8,739 nucleotides of DNA from Nitrospirota bacterium. Lineage in GTDB: Bacteria; Nitrospirota; Thermodesulfovibrionia; Thermodesulfovibrionales; JdFR-88. The notes beneath the pieces were generated by a model. It was not told the origin of the DNA, searched no databases, and worked only from the letters and a program-made list of their open reading frames with translations. The stretch's first letter is position 1; each line of letters opens with the position of its first letter. Below are positions 5,324 to 8,739 of the stretch, piece by piece. The stretch covers positions 1-8,739 of the forward strand of contig JAKAMR010000091.1 in assembly GCA_021812785.1 (NCBI GenBank), in the 5' to 3' direction. A program made the position numbers and the translations under genes.

Positions 5324-6163
5324 CTATGGAGCAAATAGATAACCCAGTTTGAAAGACGGGTAAATACCGGACAATGAAACCTTGGATTTGAAGAGATCAA
5401 ATATGCTCTTGCCCTTTCTTTTTTCCTCTAACGAAGGTTTCCCCTTGATGCCAGCCATCGTCTTTGCGGAATTTATGGCATCTTCAAGGTCGCCAAGCTG
5501 GTCAATAAGACCCAGTGCCTTAGCCTGCTGGCCCGTGAATATGCGCCCGTCGGCAAGCTGCCGCACCACATCCACCGGCATTTTTCTGCCAGCGGCCACA
5601 GCCTGGATGAACTGTTCGTGGACGTTGTCTAGCGAACCCTGAAGGATGCGGCGCTGCTCATTGGTCATGTTTGAGAAGAGGGACGCAATGTCTTTATTTT
5701 TGCCGCTTTTTATTACTTCCGTCTTCACCCCTATCTTTTTCAGGAGACCCTGCACGTTGGGTACCTCCATTATAACGCCGATGGAACCGGTTATGGTTCC
5801 GGGGTCCGCGAATATCTTCGTTGCCGGCACGGAGATGTAATAACCACCGGAGGCGGCCAGTGACCCCATAGAGACAACGATAAACTTTTTTGCGGCGGCT
5901 TTTTTCACCTCTTCATAGATCTCCTGGGAGGGAGCCACCCCGCCTCCCGGGCTGTCAACCCGCATGACGATGGCTTTTATCGCTGGGTCCTCGGAGAACT
6001 GCTTCAGCGTGGTTATGATATCGTCCGAGCTGGTAATAGCGCCCTCGACTCTGATAATGCCTATTTTTTCGCCTTCCTGCATCCTGGAGAAAAATGACAT
6101 GGCCGCCCCGACTATCAACAGAAAGAGCAACATCCCCGACAGAACGAGGCAGACTTTTTTCAA
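5324..6163 (-). CDS. sppA: Signal peptide peptidase SppA (short, 36K type)
   Basis: This membrane-bound serine protease of the S49 family cuts signal peptides left in the membrane after secretion. It has 279 residues, the length of the single-domain form rather than the duplicated 67K E. coli enzyme. One N-terminal membrane helix (about 5-25) places the protease domain outside the cytoplasm. MRVDSPGGG (67-75) is the oxyanion region. Ser105 in LAASGGYY is the expected nucleophile and Lys157 in SGKNKD the general base; their 52-residue separation equals that of the Bacillus subtilis enzyme. TGSIGVI and DGRIFTGQQAKALGLID are further family landmarks. The start is TTG at 6163, with GAGGG 10 nt upstream. 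The first in-frame ATG would remove half of the membrane helix, so TTG is preferred. It follows rpsA by 26 nt. Confidence 0.94.
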   Translation of the reverse strand: MKKVCLVLSGMLLFLLIVGAAMSFFSRMQEGEKIGIIRVEGAITSSDDIITTLKQFSEDPAIKAIVMRVDSPGGGVAPSQEIYEEVKKAAAKKFIVVSMGSLAASGGYYISVPATKIFADPGTITGSIGVIMEVPNVQGLLKKIGVKTEVIKSGKNKDIASLFSNMTNEQRRILQGSLDNVHEQFIQAVAAGRKMPVDVVRQLADGRIFTGQQAKALGLIDQLGDLEDAINSAKTMAGIKGKPSLEEKRKGKSIFDLFKSKVSLSGIYPSFKLGYLFAP

Positions 6164-6173
6164 TTTATCGTGA

Positions 6174-6178
6174 CCCTC
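6174..6178 (-). promoter_or_regulatory. Ribosome binding site supporting the TTG start of sppA
   Basis: Read on the minus strand this is GAGGG, 10 nt before the TTG at 6163. It supports the non-ATG start that keeps the membrane helix intact. Confidence 0.6.
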
Positions 6179-6189
6179 TTCAATTGCCT

Positions 6190-7782
6190 TTATCCCTCAG
6201 AATGAATATGCTGCGCCTTGACGTTCTTCATGCTGAGGCCGATCTTGCGGTTATCGAGATCGATCTTTATTATCCTCGCCCATATGCGATCGCCTTCCTT
6301 GACGGGTTCTTTCTCTTTTTCCTCTTCCTTCAGTGTTTCAGAGGAATAGACGAGGCCTTCCAGCTCCCCCTGCATCTCCACGAATATACCGAAGTCGGTG
6401 AGCCTGAGCACCTTGCATTCGATCTCGTCGCCCAAGTGAAGGCTCTGCGGTATCTCCTCCACCCACGGATCAGGTTTGAGCTGTTTGACGCCCAGGGCGA
6501 TCCTCTCTTTTTCCGGCTCCACGGAGAGGACTATGGCATCCAGTTTCTGGCCTTTTTTGATCATCTCCTGGGGGTGCTTTATGTGCTTTGTCCAAGACAG
6601 GTCCGAGATATGGATCAGTCCGTCCACACCCTCCGGCAGCCCTATGAAAACGCCAAAATCGGTGACGCTCTTTACCTTGCCGGAGACAACCGTGCCGGGG
6701 ACATAATTTTCAGCAACCAGCTGCCACGGAGATGCCTTCAGCTGTTTCAGCGAAAGTGACAGTCTTCTTTCTTCCTTGTCCGCCTTCAGAACGAGCGCCT
6801 CCACCTCATCGCCGGCCTGGAGGTATTTCGAGGGATGTTTGGGTTTCGGGGCCCAGTCCATCTCGGACACATGGACAAGGCCTTCAAGGCCCTCTTCCAC
6901 CTTTATGAATGCGCCGTAATCCGTAATGCTTACAACTTTGCCGGTGACTTTTGTCCCGGAAGGGTATTTTTCATCCACATTGCCCCATGGATCGGGCATC
7001 TTCTGCTTGTAGCCCAGGGTTACCTTTTCGTTTTCGGGATCGAACTTGAGTACCAGCACTTCCGTCTCCTGGCCGACTTTCAGCATTTCGGAGGGATGCG
7101 AGATCCTTCCCCATGACATGTCTGATATGTGCAGGAGGCCGTCTATACCGCCAAGATCTATGAATGCGCCGTAATCAGTAATATTTTTGACCACGCCTTT
7201 AAGCAGGGCGCCTTCCCGGAGGTTTTTGAGCGTCTCTGTTTTTTTCTTCTGTCTTTCCTCGTCGATCAGGCTCTTTCTGGAAACGACCAGGGTGGAGTGC
7301 TTGTTGTTGGTCTTGAGCACCTTGAACATCAGGGCCTTGCCTATATAGGAATCTATCTCATTCACTCTTACTCCGGCATGTGAACCCGGCAGAAATGCCT
7401 TGAGCCCATAGACATCCACGAAGAGACCGCCTTTGGTCTTCCCCGTGATGACTCCCTCGACGGGCTCCTCTTTGCCCATCGCCTCCTCTATGCGCTCCCA
7501 CGCTTTTATCCTTACCGCCTTCCTCCTTGAAAGCACAACCATGCCTTCGCGGTCGGAAAGCTGCTGCACATAAACTTCCAGGACGTCGCCGGGACGCATC
7601 TGTTCCATCTCCGCCTCGGAGAATTCCTCGCGGGAAATGAAACCCTCGGACTTGTAGCCCACGTCCACTACCATTCCATTTTCCTTGACCGATAACACCT
7701 TGCCCTTTATTAAAGTGCCGGCTTCGATTTCATGGAAACTCTGTTCATAAAGCTGTTGAAGTTCGTTTTCGTTCATATCCAT
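6190..7782 (-). CDS. rpsA: 30S ribosomal protein S1 (six S1 domains)
   Basis: S1 holds mRNA on the 30S subunit and unfolds structured leaders during initiation. The 530-residue product has six S1 RNA-binding domains at about 20-87, 105-170, 190-258, 276-346, 363-433 and 449-520. Domains 3 to 5 are the clearest, with repeated ITDYGAFI or VTDFGVFI, GLLHISDMSW-type strands and a PDPW or SPW linker. Domains 1 and 2 are the divergent, ribosome-docking type. Domain 6 is degenerate, with a charged KEEEKEKEPVKEGD insertion where a short loop is usual. The length is close to E. coli S1 (557). The ATG at 7782 is 5 nt after the ispH stop codon, and its GGAGG lies within the last ispH codons, 11 nt away. 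A second in-frame ATG at 7776 would be too far from that site. Confidence 0.97.
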   Translation of the reverse strand: MDMNENELQQLYEQSFHEIEAGTLIKGKVLSVKENGMVVDVGYKSEGFISREEFSEAEMEQMRPGDVLEVYVQQLSDREGMVVLSRRKAVRIKAWERIEEAMGKEEPVEGVITGKTKGGLFVDVYGLKAFLPGSHAGVRVNEIDSYIGKALMFKVLKTNNKHSTLVVSRKSLIDEERQKKKTETLKNLREGALLKGVVKNITDYGAFIDLGGIDGLLHISDMSWGRISHPSEMLKVGQETEVLVLKFDPENEKVTLGYKQKMPDPWGNVDEKYPSGTKVTGKVVSITDYGAFIKVEEGLEGLVHVSEMDWAPKPKHPSKYLQAGDEVEALVLKADKEERRLSLSLKQLKASPWQLVAENYVPGTVVSGKVKSVTDFGVFIGLPEGVDGLIHISDLSWTKHIKHPQEMIKKGQKLDAIVLSVEPEKERIALGVKQLKPDPWVEEIPQSLHLGDEIECKVLRLTDFGIFVEMQGELEGLVYSSETLKEEEKEKEPVKEGDRIWARIIKIDLDNRKIGLSMKNVKAQHIHSEG

Positions 7783-7787
7783 TGTTT

Positions 7788-8633
7788 TTACGTCCTCCCG
7801 TATCCTTTTAAGACTTTAATTACTTCATCTATTATCCAGTCCGGAGTGGAGGCCCCGGCGGTGAGCCCGACCTTGCCGGCCCCCTTGAACCACTGTTCTT
7901 CAAGCTCGCCTGCGGTCTCTATGTGGTGAGCCGGCACGGAAAGATGTTCACAGAGCCTTGCAAGCTGCGTCGTGTTGGCGCTGTTCCTGCCGCCGACGAC
8001 GAGCATGACATCCACACCCTTCGCCACCTCCTCCGTCTCCTTGAGCTTAAGAGCCGTCGAGCTGCATATAGTATTATAAACCTTGAGCTGGCTGGTCTGC
8101 TCGATCATCCTGGAGACGAGTTTTTTAAGCTCATCCACGGGTTGAGTGGTCTGCACTACAAGGCCGGCCCTGTTTTTAATTTCCTTCGGGAAGCCTTCCG
8201 AACCCTTGACCACCCAGGCGTCTTTCCCCGCATAGCTCTTGAGGCCTATCACTTCGGGGTGCTCTATATCACCAAGGATGACCACTTGGTAGCCTTCATC
8301 CTTAAGAAGTTTAGCATAACGCTGGGCTTTTTGGACATATGGACAGGTCAGATCCATCAACTCGAAGCCCTCCTCTTCCAGTCTGCTGCGGTCTTCAAGG
8401 GAGATGCCATGGGTCCTGATAATGACCTTCTTTGCCTTTGCGCGCTTCAGTTCCGTAATATCGACAGCCACCCCGATGCCCTTCTGGGCAAGGGCGTCTA
8501 TCACCTGGGGATTATGTATGATGGGCCCCAAGGTAAAAACGTTTTTCTCCGTTTTTGCCACCTCGAAGGCCTTGTTAATGGCCCGTTTTACGCCAAAGCA
8601 AAAACCCGCGCTCTTGGCGATGACGAGTTTCAC
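7788..8633 (-). CDS. ispH: 4-hydroxy-3-methylbut-2-enyl diphosphate reductase (IspH/LytB)
   Basis: IspH is the last enzyme of the MEP pathway: its iron-sulfur cluster reduces HMBPP to IPP and DMAPP, the precursors of quinone side chains and undecaprenol. The 281-residue product has the three cluster cysteines Cys12 (GFCFGV), Cys97 (LTCPYV) and Cys190 (TICSST). It has substrate-binding His40 (IIHNPQVI) and His75 (THGIS), and the proton-relay Glu127 in EHPEVIG. QTTQPV, GGRNSANT and TAGASTPDWII complete the family signature. The length is slightly short of the E. coli protein, as in many bacteria. The start is GTG at 8633, which overlaps the upstream stop codon as GTGA; AGGGAGG lies 11 nt upstream. 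MKLVIAKSAGFCFGV matches the usual N terminus. It is followed closely by rpsA, an association known from several bacterial groups. Confidence 0.97.
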   Translation of the reverse strand: MKLVIAKSAGFCFGVKRAINKAFEVAKTEKNVFTLGPIIHNPQVIDALAQKGIGVAVDITELKRAKAKKVIIRTHGISLEDRSRLEEEGFELMDLTCPYVQKAQRYAKLLKDEGYQVVILGDIEHPEVIGLKSYAGKDAWVVKGSEGFPKEIKNRAGLVVQTTQPVDELKKLVSRMIEQTSQLKVYNTICSSTALKLKETEEVAKGVDVMLVVGGRNSANTTQLARLCEHLSVPAHHIETAGELEEQWFKGAGKVGLTAGASTPDWIIDEVIKVLKGYGRT

Positions 8634-8739
8634 GCTGTCTTCAGCCTCCCTATGCTCTCAATAGCACGGGAGATTGTGCTTTTAGTTTCATTTTCCTCCG
8701 CAACCCCTCCGGTATTCCCGCCAGCGTTATTGTCAGGCG
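8630..8739 (-). CDS. C-terminal tail of an unidentified protein (runs off window)
   Basis: Thirty-five codons and a TGA are readable in the frame that ends at 8630, and the stop overlaps the ispH GTG by 4 nt. The tail begins with an Asn/Gly/Glu-rich stretch and ends ETKSTISRAIESIGRLKTA, a plausible amphipathic helix. The 4-nt overlap, typical of coupled operon genes, is the main reason to think it is real; a second frame stays open for 29 codons to a TAG but has no such link. In related gene orders a cytidylate kinase or a 1-acylglycerol-phosphate acyltransferase can precede ispH. Nothing in these residues identifies either, so no function is assigned. Confidence 0.55.
   Translation of the reverse strand, partial: PDNNAGGNTGGVAEENETKSTISRAIESIGRLKTA

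Noticed and set aside
6094..6759. Long open frame (221 codons) on the plus strand, antisense to sppA and rpsA
   Set aside because: It lies wholly over two well-identified genes, has no recognisable domain or ribosome site, and its composition reflects the complement of S1-domain codons.

Overview
This window looks like core chromosome from a Gram-negative, probably menaquinone-using bacterium. The taxon cannot be fixed from the sequence alone. The gene order ispH-rpsA-sppA-HU/IHF, the split b6-type cytochrome b with a PDWY quinol motif, and a lipid-anchored TlpA-like thioredoxin recall Desulfobacterota (Geobacter-like) or Nitrospirota; that placement is inference. I see no mobile element, CRISPR array, tRNA or rRNA. 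Almost every base lies in a recognisable housekeeping or respiratory gene.

Layout. (1) 1-918, minus strand: the N-terminal two thirds or so of a prolyl-tRNA synthetase, cut by the window edge. (2) 919-1095: an AT-rich divergent intergenic region with TATAAT hexamers on both strands. (3) 1096-3366, plus strand: thioredoxin, a TlpA/ResA-like lipoprotein thioredoxin, and the SRP GTPase Ffh. An imperfect 36-nt direct repeat spans the junction between the last two. (4) 3367-3475: a short convergent intergenic region with only weak hairpins. (5) 3476-8739, minus strand, read from high to low coordinates: the tail of an unidentified gene, ispH, rpsA, sppA, an HU/IHF-type DNA-bending protein, then Rieske protein, cytochrome b6-like subunit and subunit IV of a quinol-oxidising bc-type complex. 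Spacing is tight (4-nt overlaps or gaps of 2 to 37 nt), so this is probably one long transcription unit whose promoter lies outside the window.

How the genes fit together. IspH makes the isoprenoid precursors needed for quinone side chains and undecaprenol. S1, ProRS and Ffh serve translation and protein targeting. SppA degrades leftover signal peptides in the membrane. The Rieske, b6 and subunit IV proteins form the core of a proton-translocating quinol:electron-acceptor oxidoreductase, but no cytochrome c or f subunit is encoded beside them. The two thioredoxin-fold proteins cover cytoplasmic and envelope thiol redox chemistry.

No previously undescribed system is evident. The points most worth checking are the low-potential signature of the bc complex (PDWY plus a Ser-to-Gly change in the Rieske cluster-binding loop), its missing cytochrome c partner, and the duplicated stop/start junction in front of ffh.
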